The notes below the pieces were generated by a model. It was not told the origin of the DNA and ran no database searches. It saw nothing but the letters and a program-made list of their open reading frames with translations. Positions 10,047 through 21,010 of a stretch of 64,000 nucleotides of DNA are shown here, in pieces. Made by a program: the position numbers and the translations under genes. The first letter of the stretch is position 1, and each line of letters opens with the position of its first letter. This DNA is from Geobacter sp. AOG1 (GTDB lineage: Bacteria; Desulfobacterota; Desulfuromonadia; Geobacterales; Geobacteraceae). The stretch lies in contig NZ_BLIZ01000001.1 in assembly GCF_019972315.1 (NCBI RefSeq), positions 1,190,513-1,254,512 on the forward strand. Direction: 5' to 3'.

Positions 10047-10052
10047 AACCCA

Positions 10053-10213
10053 GCTTCATCGGGCAAGGATAAGAATGGACCTTACACGTATGAACACATG
10101 CAAACAAAAGTACAACGGGAAGACCCGCGTCTTGCGTCCCGTGGGACAAGATTGTCCAGAGCCCTGTTTCGTCTGCCCGTAATGTCGGGAAGCGGAGCGG
10201 GGCTTTTCTTTTG
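10053..10213 (+). ncRNA. Putative small RNA or attenuated leader, family not recognised
   Basis: About 160 nt between the strong promoter at 10018-10046 and a long hairpin with a U-rich tail. It contains nested potential stems: GGGAAGACCC at about 10120, GGGACAAGATTGTCC at 10143-10157, then the terminator stem. No convincing ORF with a ribosome binding site lies inside. It could be a free small RNA or a riboswitch-type attenuator for the porin gene 140 bp further on. I could not match it to a known RNA family. Confidence 0.4.
10160..10212 (+). terminator. Long-stem intrinsic terminator
   Basis: AGCCCTGTTTCGTCTGCCCG pairs with CGGGAAGCGGAGCGGGGCT, using several G-U pairs and one bulge, around a short AATGT loop. 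TTTTCTTTT follows. It stands 140 bp before the porin start. Confidence 0.65.
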
Positions 10214-10350
10214 GAGGGGGATTTAAACAGACCCGAGCAGATCGGCACTTTATCTATGAAAGGTGGTGATATCCCGAAGGAGAAAAACAGTATGCATCAT
10301 GTGATTGAATTTTAATTTTGATTGTTAATCAACAACGAAGGAGGTAACAG

Positions 10351-11784
10351 ATGAGTATGAAAAAGAGACTTTTGGCTGTCGCAGCAGTATCGGCCCTGAC
10401 CGTCGCAACGGCGGTGCCGGCGCTGGCGCTGGAAAACGAGTTCCACGGCCTGTTCCGGCTCCGGGGGATCATCGACAACTTCAACAATGGCACCGGTGGG
10501 AAATTTACGCCTTCCGTTAGTTCCCCCACGAGCAATTACATCGAGCAGCGGGCGCGCCTCATGTACATCGCCAAGGCGAACGATGACCTGAAGTTGGTGA
10601 CCCACTTCGAGATTGACTCCCGCTGGGGTGACAACTCCTATGGTTCCAACGGCACCACCCGGAACAATGGCGGGGCCATCGGCGCTGACCAGACTAACCT
10701 GGAAACAAAGAATATCTATCTGGACTTCAACATCCCCTCCACGCCGCTGAACGTGAAGCTCGGTATCCAAGGGTTCGACGACGGCTATAAAGGGGTCATT
10801 TTTAACAACGACGGCGCTGGCCTGGTTGCCAAGGCGAAGATGAGTTTCGGCTCCCTCGGTGGCGCTTACTTCCGGTTTGACGATGCCACTACCGGTACCG
10901 GCGCTGCCGCGACAGCGACCGCACCGGCCAGTTTCACCAACAGCTACTTGGGTGTGCCTGCCTCTTCAACCACAGCCGGCAGCGTAATTCAGAACTCCAC
11001 CCCCGGTTACCTGACCCGTGATATGGTCAACCTGAATGCCAAGATAAATATTTCCAAGGCCGTCAAGGTTGGCGCCGACTATTACCTCCTCTACAGTGAC
11101 GTTCTTCGCCAGAGCCAAGACAAGACCGCCATCAACATGTTTGGTGTGAACGCCGAAGCGGTGGCTGGACCTGTCACCATCGACGGTTTCGTGCTTTACC
11201 AGACCGGCAAGCTCGGAACTACCGCATTCCCTGGCAATGCCCAGAAACTCAGCTCACTTGCCGCCAACGTTGGCGCCAAGGCGAAACTGGGCCCTGGCAC
11301 GCTGCGCGCCAATGCCCTCTACCTCTCCGGTGAAAGGTCAACTTCGGGGAGCACCCGGCATGACTTCCAGACCATCGACGAGCGCAGTGCAGACACGCCG
11401 GCCCATGCCTTCTATCCCAGCGAGATGCAGATCATGCTCCGCAACAAGTTCAACATGACCTCCGACCGGGCTGTCGTGATGGATCTGAACAACAGCGGCC
11501 AGGGCCTCCTCGGTGGTTTCGTCGGCTATGACCTCGCCATCGACAAGTTCTTTGTGAACAGCAACGTGGGCTTTGGTGCTGTTGCGCGGGATACCACCGG
11601 TACTCACAAAGGCGACTATCTCGGCACCGAGATCAATACCGAGGTCGGCTACAAGCTGTTCGACAATCTGACCACCAGTGTCCAGGCTGCCTACATGGTC
11701 CTCGGCGACTACTTCAAGCCCGCAAGTGGCTCCTGGCCGGTAAACCCCTACACCACCAAGCTGCAGGTGAACTACTCCTTCTAA
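10351..11784 (+). CDS. Outer-membrane beta-barrel channel (porin-like)
   Basis: 477 residues. A clear Sec signal peptide (KKRLLAVAAVSALTVATAV, cleaved after ALA-LE) is followed by alternating amphipathic strands rich in N, T, G and aromatics. The protein ends LQVNYSF, with the terminal phenylalanine typical of barrels inserted by the BAM complex. It probably lets solutes through the outer membrane; the substrate is unknown. AAGGAGGT at 10338-10345 supports the ATG at 10351; a second ATG at 10357 is possible. An inverted repeat at 11792-11820 probably ends the transcript. The gene is preceded by an unusual structured leader. Confidence 0.75.
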   Translation: MSMKKRLLAVAAVSALTVATAVPALALENEFHGLFRLRGIIDNFNNGTGGKFTPSVSSPTSNYIEQRARLMYIAKANDDLKLVTHFEIDSRWGDNSYGSNGTTRNNGGAIGADQTNLETKNIYLDFNIPSTPLNVKLGIQGFDDGYKGVIFNNDGAGLVAKAKMSFGSLGGAYFRFDDATTGTGAAATATAPASFTNSYLGVPASSTTAGSVIQNSTPGYLTRDMVNLNAKINISKAVKVGADYYLLYSDVLRQSQDKTAINMFGVNAEAVAGPVTIDGFVLYQTGKLGTTAFPGNAQKLSSLAANVGAKAKLGPGTLRANALYLSGERSTSGSTRHDFQTIDERSADTPAHAFYPSEMQIMLRNKFNMTSDRAVVMDLNNSGQGLLGGFVGYDLAIDKFFVNSNVGFGAVARDTTGTHKGDYLGTEINTEVGYKLFDNLTTSVQAAYMVLGDYFKPASGSWPVNPYTTKLQVNYSF

Positions 11785-11791
11785 GTAAGGA

Positions 11792-11820
11792 AATGGAGCC
11801 GGGGTATCCCCGGCTCCATT
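11792..11820 (+). terminator. Hairpin after porin gene
   Basis: AATGGAGCCGGGG, loop TAT, CCCCGGCTCCATT: 13-bp perfect stem with only a short T run after it. It lies 7 bp after the porin stop. Confidence 0.6.
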
Positions 11821-11894
11821 TGCACGATTGACAGGGCGGAAAAAACTGCTCTAATTACTTCATATGTAAGAATTCCGCGAACGGAGGTTAAGCC

Positions 11895-12164
11895 ATGAAG
11901 AAAGTTGCGGTTATGGTGATGGCAGCATTCATGATGTCGGCGACGGTGCCGGCTTTTGCCCAGATGACGAAGGAAGAGAAGGACCAGTGCCTGCTCGCTT
12001 CCAAGAGCTGCATGACGGAGGTTGACAGCATTCAGAAGAAGATGAAGAAGCTGAACGCCGAAATCAAGAAGGGCACCAAAGTGTATTCCGCTGACGAGCT
12101 GAAGAAGCTTCAGGACAAGCTGAAAGAAGCGGAAAAAATGCTTGACGACCTGCAGACCAGGTAA
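11895..12164 (+). CDS. Small periplasmic coiled-coil protein, function unknown
   Basis: 89 residues: a signal peptide (MKKVAVMVMAAFMMSATVPAFA) and a charged mature part of about 67 residues rich in K, E, D and L. Heptad-like spacing (KKMKKLNAEIKK, LKKLQDKLKEAEKMLDDL) suggests an alpha-helical coiled coil. Two cysteines (DQCLLASKSC) lie near the mature N-terminus. ACGGAGGT at 11880-11887 precedes the ATG. The gene stands alone between two terminators. I do not recognise a family function. Confidence 0.7.
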   Translation: MKKVAVMVMAAFMMSATVPAFAQMTKEEKDQCLLASKSCMTEVDSIQKKMKKLNAEIKKGTKVYSADELKKLQDKLKEAEKMLDDLQTR

Positions 12165-12184
12165 TTTGCGGTAGGTGTGGTTTT

Positions 12185-12216
12185 AAGGGGGAGAGGCGAC
12201 TCTCCCCCTTTTTTTG
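12185..12216 (+). terminator. Intrinsic terminator
   Basis: AAGGGGGAGA...TCTCCCCCTT stem followed by a run of T, 20 bp after the small periplasmic protein gene. Confidence 0.8.
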
Positions 12217-12339
12217 TCAGGACAGTCGGAGTCCCGTCCGGGTCGTGACTGTCTGTCGGAATTCCTGCAAATACTTTGACAAGCCGGGTCCCCTTTGCCA
12301 TAATCGCACCGTCCATGAAACCATCCTTGAGGAGTTGCA

Positions 12340-13881
12340 ATGAGAAAGATCGCTGCATGTCTGATCCTGCTACTGTCGTTTGTCTATGTGACTGTTGGTG
12401 AGGCTGCCGTTATTAAGGCCTATGTTAGTGAATTTAGCGTTACGGGTGGGCAGAACAAGGATGAGCTGAAAGGGATACTGCAGACTCTGCTTACAACGAG
12501 GCTCGCCAGCGATGCGGTCACAACCCTCGACAACAAAACCGGGGCCGAAGTTATTGTCAGCGGGAGTTACCTGCAGATCGGCAAGGTATTCAGCATTGAT
12601 GCCGTTGCCAGGAATGGCAGAGGGGATGTCGTGACGCGCTCTTTTGTTCAGGGTGAGAGTCAGGATGAACTTATTGCTGCTATCGGTAAACTGGCACAGG
12701 TGTTGGCTGAAGGCATCGCAAAGAACTACGGACTGACAGCCTCTTCGCAACCGGCTGCGACAGCGGCAGGTGTCGCAACGGTGCCGGTTGTCGCCCCTCC
12801 AGCGGATATCGTCAGACCTGCGGAGATCCAGAAGCCATCTCCTGCGGCAACTTCTGCGGACACTGCAACAACATCGGAAATCATACGGCCGACACCAGTT
12901 GTGAAATCCGCTGGTGGTGGGTGGGTAAGTCAGCGCCTGACCGGTGTCATGAGCGGTATTGCCCTGGGAAGAACCCTGGACAATGGCGAGCGGGAGGTTT
13001 TCATCGCCGGGAACCGGACGCTGAAATACTACCGGATGGGGGAGGGGCTGAAGCTCATCGCCGAGGTCGGGACCAGTGGCGACGAGAAGATTCTCGGCGT
13101 TGACACGGCCGATCTGGATGGCGACGGCGTGCAAGAAGTCTATCTGACGGTGCTGAGCGGCGAGACCCTGGTTTCGCGGGTCTATCTGGCAGACGGCACC
13201 GGCCTGAAAAAGATTGCCGAAAATCTTCCGTACTTCATGCGAGGAATGGCGCTGGCGGGTGGAAAGAAGAAAATTTACGTCCAGCAGATGTCGACCGACG
13301 CGGATTTTTATGGCGATGTCTATGAGCTTGTCAAAAGCGGCGACCGCTATGAGATGAAGAATCCCCTCAAACTCCCCCGGTTCGCCTTTCTCTACAACTT
13401 CAACCAGTTCAAGGACCGGGAGGGGAAAACAGATTTCGTGGTGCTCCATCCCGATGGCTACCTGCTGGTCTATTCCGCCGCTCGTGACGAGTTGTGGCGA
13501 AGCAACGACAAGTACGGAGGGTCCGAGCTCTATTTCCAGCGGCCCGACATGAGCAATTTCAGGACGACCGGCGATACCATGCGCTGGATATTCCTCCAGC
13601 AGCGTATCGTGGTCACCGGCGATGGGGAGATTGTCGTTCCCCAGAACGGCGGCTTTTGGGTTATCGGCAATAGCCGGTCCTACGGGAAGAGTGCGGTAGT
13701 TGCGTTCGCCTGGGACGGTTCATCGCTGGAAGAGAGATGGCGAACCCGGCAGGGTCAGAACTACCTGGCCGATTACGCGTTCGATGAAGCGCGCAAGGAA
13801 CTCGTTCTGATGGAAGTCGTGAAGAAAGAGGGGCTTCTGGACAAAGGTGCGAGTGCGCTCTACATCAAGAAAGTGGAGTAA
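12340..13881 (+). CDS. Secreted protein with CsgG/FlgO-like N domain and FG-GAP (VCBS) propeller
   Basis: 513 residues with a signal peptide (RKIAACLILLLSFVYVTVG). Residues about 25-130 resemble periplasmic FlgO/TolB-N or CsgG-type domains (AYVSEFSVTGG, GAEVIVSGSYLQIG, GIAKNYG). A proline/alanine-rich linker (about 135-190) follows. The C-terminal part shows FG-GAP-like calcium-loop repeats, best seen as DTADLDGDGVQEVYLT, suggesting a beta-propeller. It is probably periplasmic or outer-membrane associated; partner and role are unknown. AGGAGTTGC at 12331-12339 supports the ATG. A terminator follows at 13911-13940. Confidence 0.65.
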   Translation: MRKIAACLILLLSFVYVTVGEAAVIKAYVSEFSVTGGQNKDELKGILQTLLTTRLASDAVTTLDNKTGAEVIVSGSYLQIGKVFSIDAVARNGRGDVVTRSFVQGESQDELIAAIGKLAQVLAEGIAKNYGLTASSQPAATAAGVATVPVVAPPADIVRPAEIQKPSPAATSADTATTSEIIRPTPVVKSAGGGWVSQRLTGVMSGIALGRTLDNGEREVFIAGNRTLKYYRMGEGLKLIAEVGTSGDEKILGVDTADLDGDGVQEVYLTVLSGETLVSRVYLADGTGLKKIAENLPYFMRGMALAGGKKKIYVQQMSTDADFYGDVYELVKSGDRYEMKNPLKLPRFAFLYNFNQFKDREGKTDFVVLHPDGYLLVYSAARDELWRSNDKYGGSELYFQRPDMSNFRTTGDTMRWIFLQQRIVVTGDGEIVVPQNGGFWVIGNSRSYGKSAVVAFAWDGSSLEERWRTRQGQNYLADYAFDEARKELVLMEVVKKEGLLDKGASALYIKKVE

Positions 13882-13910
13882 GATGTTCTAGCCGTTCCGA
13901 CTGGTTCAGC

Positions 13911-13940
13911 GGGGATGCCCTGGAGGGCATCCCCGTTTCC
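13911..13940 (+). terminator. Intrinsic terminator
   Basis: GGGGATGCCC, loop TGGA, GGGCATCCCC, followed by GTTTCC. It separates the propeller gene from hisZ. Confidence 0.65.
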
Positions 13941-13957
13941 ATCAGGGGATTTAATCG

Positions 13958-13986
13958 TTGACTTTCCAACGGTATATTGCTAGCAT
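13958..13986 (+). promoter_or_regulatory. Probable promoter of hisZ-purA
   Basis: TTGACT (13958-13963), 17 bp, TAGCAT (13981-13986). It lies in the stretch before the preferred GTG start of hisZ, which argues against translation starting at the upstream TTG. Confidence 0.45.
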
Positions 13987-14065
13987 TTCAGGCGTTTTGC
14001 AGCGATTCGGGCAGCATCCTGACCACGTTTCATACACAACATTCCTGTCGGAAAGATACGTCGAA

Positions 14066-16691
<2,626 letters not shown>

Positions 16692-16759
16692 AAATGCAGG
16701 GCAAAAAAAATCTTGACCATGGAAGTGTAATGTAGTATAAAGCTTATTCTTGTCGCAAC

Positions 16760-16835
16760 GAGCCGCTAGCTCAGTTGGTAGAGCACCTGACTTTTAATCA
16801 GGTGGTCGTTGGTTCGATCCCAACGCGGCTCACCA
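16760..16835 (+). tRNA. tRNA-Lys (TTT)
   Basis: 76 nt cloverleaf: acceptor GAGCCGC pairs with GCGGCTC, D-arm GCTC..GAGC, anticodon arm CCTGA-CTTTTAA-TCAGG with anticodon TTT, T-arm GTTGG-TTCGATC-CCAAC, CCA encoded. It is directly followed by tRNA-Glu. Confidence 0.96.
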
Positions 16836-16836
16836 T

Positions 16837-16914
<78 letters not shown>

Positions 16915-16945
16915 AGCAAGCATCCGGTAATATCCGGATTCAATC

Positions 16946-16979
16946 AAAAGGCCTTGAGAAATCAAGGCCTTTTCTTTTT
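16946..16979 (+). terminator. Terminator after tRNA-Glu
   Basis: AAAAGGCCTTGA..TCAAGGCCTTTT stem followed by CTTTTT. It probably ends the tRNA transcript. Confidence 0.75.
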
Positions 16980-17024
16980 GTGTTGTCCAATAACATCCGC
17001 TTTGATATGCTGAAATCCAGGAAG

Positions 17025-17085
17025 TTTGGGGGCCGATTTAGGGGCAGGCCCCCATACCTCATTTCGGCAGGCCCCCAAAAGGAGG
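17025..17085. repeat. Left-end arm-type repeats of the integrative element
   Basis: TTTGGGGGCCGATTTAGGGGC at 17025-17045 consists of a GGGGGC-type half site twice. Inverted copies GGCCCCCAT (17047-17054 region) and GGCCCCCAAAA (17070-17080) follow. A relative of the 21-bp motif is at 39227-39247. Tandem GGGGGC half sites beside integrase genes commonly act as arm sites for integrase or its directionality factor (inference here). Confidence 0.45.
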
Positions 17086-17093
17086 TTAAGCTC

Positions 17094-18329
17094 ATGCCAA
17101 AGCGGATTCTGCCGTTGACTGAACTTCAGGTGAAGAACGCGAAACCGGTCCCCAAAGAATTTAAATTGTTCGATGGTGGGGGGCTGTTCCTGCTGGTTAC
17201 GCCCACTGGCGGTAAGCTATGGCGCTTTAAATACCACTTTGCGGGAAAAGAGAAGAAACTCACCTTCGGTGTCTATCCGGCAATTTCCCTTGCCGATGCC
17301 CGACAACGGCGCGAGGATGCCAAGAAGCTCCTGGGTAATGGCGTTGATCCTGGCGAGATCAAGAAGGCCCAGAAGGAAGAACTTGCCGCCGATCAAAGAA
17401 CCTTTGAAGTTGTGGCCCGCGAATGGTTTGCCAAGAATGAGCCGGTATGGAGTGCAAGCCACATAAAAACGGTCAAGAGTCGCCTGGAACGGGACATATT
17501 TCCGGTTATCGGCAACCGCCCCATTGCAGAGGTTAAACGTTTAGAGATTATTTCACTTCTCAAGGGAATCGAGGCACGGGGGAAGATCGAGACGGCCAAA
17601 CGGATAAAAATCTACTGTGGACAGATATTCCGTTATGCCCTCAATAATGGATGGATAGAAAACAATCCGACGAGTGATCTCAAGACGGGAGATATTCTCG
17701 TTAAGGTGGAGGAGAAGCACCACGCCGCGTTAACCGATCCGAAACAGGTTGCCGAACTTCTGAGGGCGATAGATGTCTATACCGGTACCTATGTCGTGAA
17801 ATGTGCTCTACAGCTTGCCCCGCTGGTGTTTGTCCGTCCTGGAGAGTTACAGAAAGCAGAATGGGCTGAAATTGATCTTGAAGTTGCTGAATGGAACATC
17901 CCGGCAACGAGGATGAAAACGAAGCAACCCCATCTTGTACCACTAGCGAAACAGGCCATTGCCATACTCCGTGATCTTCATAAGCTGACCGGTACCAGTC
18001 AGTACCTTTTCCCTTCCCTTCGTTCCGACAAGCGCCCAATGAGTAATGTTGCCATGCTTGCAGCTTTTCGCCGGATGGGATTCGACAAGGATGAAATGAC
18101 AACCCACGGCTTTAGGGCGATGGCGCGGACGATCCTAGACGAGGTTTTACAGGTCCGCCCCGATTTCATAGACCACCAGCTTGCACATGCAGTTAAAGAC
18201 CCAAACGGGAGAGCCTATAACCGCACTGCGCATCTTGCCGAACGGCGAAAAATGATGCAGTTGTGGGCAGATTACTTAGAAGGACTGAAAGCCGGCGCGA
18301 AGGTACTTTCCCTTCGTCGCGCTGAATGA
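17094..18329 (+). CDS. int: P4-type tyrosine integrase
   Basis: 411 residues. The N-terminal part (about 1-90) is the DUF4102 arm-binding domain (LTELQVKNAKP, DGGGLFLLVTPTGGKLWRF, LTFGVYPAISLADAR). The catalytic domain has R in VRPGELQKAEW, K in RMKTKQPHLVPL, HxxR in THGFRAMART and a C-terminal tyrosine in RAYNRT. It integrates and excises the element at the tRNA-Glu end. ATG 17094 has AAAAGGAGG upstream; the open frame extends back to 16809 through the tRNAs, which is not real coding. The gene points away from the tRNA, as usual for P4-type islands. Confidence 0.92.
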   Translation: MPKRILPLTELQVKNAKPVPKEFKLFDGGGLFLLVTPTGGKLWRFKYHFAGKEKKLTFGVYPAISLADARQRREDAKKLLGNGVDPGEIKKAQKEELAADQRTFEVVAREWFAKNEPVWSASHIKTVKSRLERDIFPVIGNRPIAEVKRLEIISLLKGIEARGKIETAKRIKIYCGQIFRYALNNGWIENNPTSDLKTGDILVKVEEKHHAALTDPKQVAELLRAIDVYTGTYVVKCALQLAPLVFVRPGELQKAEWAEIDLEVAEWNIPATRMKTKQPHLVPLAKQAIAILRDLHKLTGTSQYLFPSLRSDKRPMSNVAMLAAFRRMGFDKDEMTTHGFRAMARTILDEVLQVRPDFIDHQLAHAVKDPNGRAYNRTAHLAERRKMMQLWADYLEGLKAGAKVLSLRRAE

Positions 18330-18426
18330 GCAGGTTCGCGGGATAGTCCGGCCAGACGACAAGCTGCCTTTCCTGGGGCGGTTTCCCGCGATAATCAGTC
18401 CAGGGCGTAGCAGGAGACGCGGTGAT

Positions 18427-19335
18427 ATGGAACCAACACCTTACTTGACATTCTGGCAAGTCGCTGAGCAGTGGGCTGAAGAAATGAGACGACCCATCAT
18501 GGGTGTAGTACAAATCATGAGACACCATGCAACCTACCAATATCCTCACCCAACTCCGTGCCCTGTTCCTTCACTACTTGTTTGGCCTACGGCATATATC
18601 TCACCGAAAGGTGAAATTAACGAATCCACCATTTACATAGCCAGTGAAATGGTTAAAAAGGAGAACGCTCCTCGTTTGGAAGAGTTGAAGGGGAGAGAGT
18701 CGAGATATCGCACCGCATATCGTACCCCTGAATATATCGCTGCCGAAGCATTTTTTAACTCTGCTGCGTGCCCACCTGAGCCTACCGAGGAAATAAAGAA
18801 ACACCTCTCATTGTTCGCCATACGTAGGGAAGATTTTAGGGAGTGGTGTCTTGGCGAAGGAGAAACATTACCGAAATTCTGGTTTCCAAAAGAAGCGCAA
18901 CTCATTGCCTGCCCGAATGAGCCTTCCAGGAAAACAAGTAATCTTCCCGACCGAAAAGGCAAGGTCGTACCAGAATCGAAACGACGTAAAAAGGCAGATT
19001 TCACTAAGGCCATTGATTCCTTGTTTTTTCAACTCATTGAAGAAGGAAACATTGAAGTTTTAAAGCCAGGCCAAACAATAGCATTCCTAAAATCTTTAAA
19101 AAAACGAATACATGATGACGATAAAATGAAGGATAGTAACCAGACCTATGGTGAATTGGTCAAAGACGTAAAAATCAATACCTCTGACGAATGTATGCTA
19201 ATGCAAAACCCACGGAATGTAAGAAACAAGAAGACCCCTGAAAGCAAGTGGTATACCCGCAATGATGTAGGCAAACGCCTCTCTGAATTACGTAGTGAAC
19301 ATCGAGGAGAATTTCCTCTCTACTCTAAAAAATAG
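18427..19335 (+). CDS. Hypothetical protein of the integrative element
   Basis: 302 residues starting MEPTPYLTFWQVAEQWAEE, a segment resembling DNA-binding or substrate-recognition starts of element-encoded proteins. No catalytic motif is visible. The C-terminal third is rich in K and R (KRRKKADFTKAID) and ends in a basic helix. Base composition is much more AT-rich than the flanking chromosome, consistent with acquisition. It lies between the integrase and the AlpA-like gene, as accessory replication or regulation genes do in such elements. I do not recognise the family. Confidence 0.6.
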   Translation: MEPTPYLTFWQVAEQWAEEMRRPIMGVVQIMRHHATYQYPHPTPCPVPSLLVWPTAYISPKGEINESTIYIASEMVKKENAPRLEELKGRESRYRTAYRTPEYIAAEAFFNSAACPPEPTEEIKKHLSLFAIRREDFREWCLGEGETLPKFWFPKEAQLIACPNEPSRKTSNLPDRKGKVVPESKRRKKADFTKAIDSLFFQLIEEGNIEVLKPGQTIAFLKSLKKRIHDDDKMKDSNQTYGELVKDVKINTSDECMLMQNPRNVRNKKTPESKWYTRNDVGKRLSELRSEHRGEFPLYSKK

Positions 19336-19438
19336 TTTCCCTCTAACTGACCTGCAAGTTTCCCTCATCTTAGTTTCAAGGAAACACCCTGTGAAATAGT
19401 GAACGCAGTAATTCACTAAAAAACGGAGGTGTTTCCCA

Positions 19439-19666
19439 ATGGAAAAGCAGCGACAAATCCCGTCTACTGGATTCCTTAGATTACCAGACATAATCGGCGA
19501 CCGAAAAAGGGGCATTCCCGCCCTTATACCTGTTTGTCGAAGCAAATGGTACGATGGCATTCAAAAAGGCATCTATCCTCCCCCCGTGAAACTTTCCGAA
19601 CGCACTTCCGCATGGCCTGTGCAAAAGATTCTTGAACTTATTGAACGTCTTGGAGGTGAGAGATGA
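19439..19666 (+). CDS. AlpA-like regulator/excisionase
   Basis: 75 residues of a MerR-like winged-helix DNA-binding fold: GFLRLPDIIG, SKWYDGIQKGIYPPPVKLSER and W-PVQKILELIERLG match the AlpA pattern of prophage and satellite regulators. Such proteins activate integrase expression or act in excision. ACGGAGGTG at 19421-19429 supports the ATG. Its stop codon overlaps the next start (ATGA at 19663-19666), so it is translationally coupled to the replication initiator. Confidence 0.75.
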   Translation: MEKQRQIPSTGFLRLPDIIGDRKRGIPALIPVCRSKWYDGIQKGIYPPPVKLSERTSAWPVQKILELIERLGGER

Positions 19667-20619
19667 TAAGTTCTGAACCTCTAAACAGGGGGGCACAAAA
19701 TACACAGCCGAAACCTTCAATGGAGGTCTTGATAGATTGGCTATCGTTTACGCTTCCTGACCAGAAGGCACTGGATGAAGTGCTCTCCTTAAATGGTTTC
19801 TCCATTTTGGAGAGAGTGAAATACCAATGGGGGAAATTCGGTTATAAAGCCCAGAGAAGATGCGGCAACGCAGTTATTTTATCTGACGGGATGTCTGGAA
19901 TGGGAATTCATGTCGAAATGACTGGGCAAGCTTGCAGGGAGTTTGAAATGAAGTCTGGACAGTGGCATAAATTGATTTCAAAGATATTTATTGTTGGCGG
20001 TCATTTTACTCGTTTAGATTTTGCCATAGATGACCGAGAAGGGCATTTCTCTATTGCTGAAGCTCAGGATAAAATGCAGCGACGTGAAGTTCGTTCACGG
20101 TTCAAGAAAGGTCAAGAAACAACAAGTTACAACTTCAGTGATGCAAGAGAAAAGGACGGCAAAACTCTTTATTTTGGCAGTCCTAAAAGCGCTGTTCAAA
20201 TACGGATTTATGATAAGGCGGTAGAACAGAATGTAGGTGGGGTGTGGATTCGCACGGAAATTCAGTGCCGCCATGAAAGAGCAAATACTCTTGCAAATTA
20301 CATCCTTGAATCTGACAATATTGGGTCAATTATTAGCAATGTTCTCAAAAGTTATTTAAATTTCATTGAACCAGCAACGGATTCCAACAAGGCGCGTTGG
20401 CCTGTATCTTCCTGGTGGAATGAGTTCCTTGGAACCGTCGAGCGGTTGAAACTTAAGTTCATAGATGTCAGGCAGTCAGTCATGAAAGTCCCAGAATGGT
20501 TATGTACGAAATCAACTAATATCATTGCGCCAATACTCAACACCAACAGAAGGTATTCAGGCTCAAAAGAGACCGAGCTGAGACCGCCTGATGTGGTTAT
20601 GATAAATCTCAAGGTTTGA
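19663..20619 (+). CDS. Replication initiation factor, Rep_trans type
   Basis: 318 residues resembling phage/plasmid rolling-circle initiators of the Rep_trans family: IDWLSFTLPD near the start, FTRLDFAIDDREG near residue 115, TSYNFSDAREKDGKTLYFGS and VQIRIYDKAVEQ. The LDFAID segment fits the metal-binding strand and later tyrosines could act in nicking, but I could not fix the catalytic residue. It suggests the element replicates autonomously when excised. It overlaps the AlpA-like gene by 4 bp. Confidence 0.72.
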   Translation: MISSEPLNRGAQNTQPKPSMEVLIDWLSFTLPDQKALDEVLSLNGFSILERVKYQWGKFGYKAQRRCGNAVILSDGMSGMGIHVEMTGQACREFEMKSGQWHKLISKIFIVGGHFTRLDFAIDDREGHFSIAEAQDKMQRREVRSRFKKGQETTSYNFSDAREKDGKTLYFGSPKSAVQIRIYDKAVEQNVGGVWIRTEIQCRHERANTLANYILESDNIGSIISNVLKSYLNFIEPATDSNKARWPVSSWWNEFLGTVERLKLKFIDVRQSVMKVPEWLCTKSTNIIAPILNTNRRYSGSKETELRPPDVVMINLKV

Positions 20620-20653
20620 GCCCGCATAATTCGAGGAAATTTAGAGGGAAATA

Positions 20654-21010
20654 ATGCCTTTGACCCGCAAAGAATTTAACGCTCTTCTCCGTACTTCCAA
20701 GATTGAGTTAATGGAGTTTCGGCGCACTTATGGCCTTGATAAGCGACGCCGTGTTAAGCCGCGTGAAGAAGACCGGCGACGGAAGTATAGCTATAGCGAT
20801 GATTATTCATTTTGGTCTCGATGGAGGGAACTGAAATTTAACCAGTCTGCGTTGGCGAGGGAACTTGGTATCTCACAGCCTGCTGTAAGGAAAAGGCTTT
20901 TACGGATACGCTGCGAGAATGCCGAAATTGCGCCGAAAACGTTACTTATGGTTAAAATGGCTCTTGGTGATATTCCGTCCATATTTTGCAATGTTACGTT
21001 AGAAGAGTGA
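20654..21010 (+). CDS. Small helix-turn-helix protein of the element
   Basis: 118 residues. A basic N-terminal half (TYGLDKRRRVKPREEDRRRK) is followed by an HTH, NQSALARELGISQPAVRKRL, near residues 65-85. It is probably a transcription or copy-number regulator of the element. It lies 34 bp after the replication gene in the same direction and is probably co-transcribed. No specific family is recognised. Confidence 0.6.
   Translation: MPLTRKEFNALLRTSKIELMEFRRTYGLDKRRRVKPREEDRRRKYSYSDDYSFWSRWRELKFNQSALARELGISQPAVRKRLLRIRCENAEIAPKTLLMVKMALGDIPSIFCNVTLEE

Larger units (their letters stand above)
9765..10350 (+). other. Non-coding region upstream of porin gene
   Basis: 586 bp without a credible gene. 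Visible are a first promoter-like pair TTGACT (9847-9852) and TATATT (9869-9874), a better promoter at 10018-10046, a probable structured transcript ending in a long terminator hairpin (10160-10212), and a strong ribosome binding site AAGGAGGT (10338-10345) for the porin gene. I found no match to GEMM, cobalamin, 6S or SRP RNA cores by eye. Confidence 0.5.

Noticed and set aside
9880-10213. GEMM (cyclic dinucleotide) or cobalamin riboswitch before the porin gene
   Set aside because: Conserved core strings of these families were looked for and not seen.
9975-10226. 83-residue ORF upstream of the porin gene
   Set aside because: It overlaps the promoter and terminator structure, has no ribosome binding site and no protein-like pattern.
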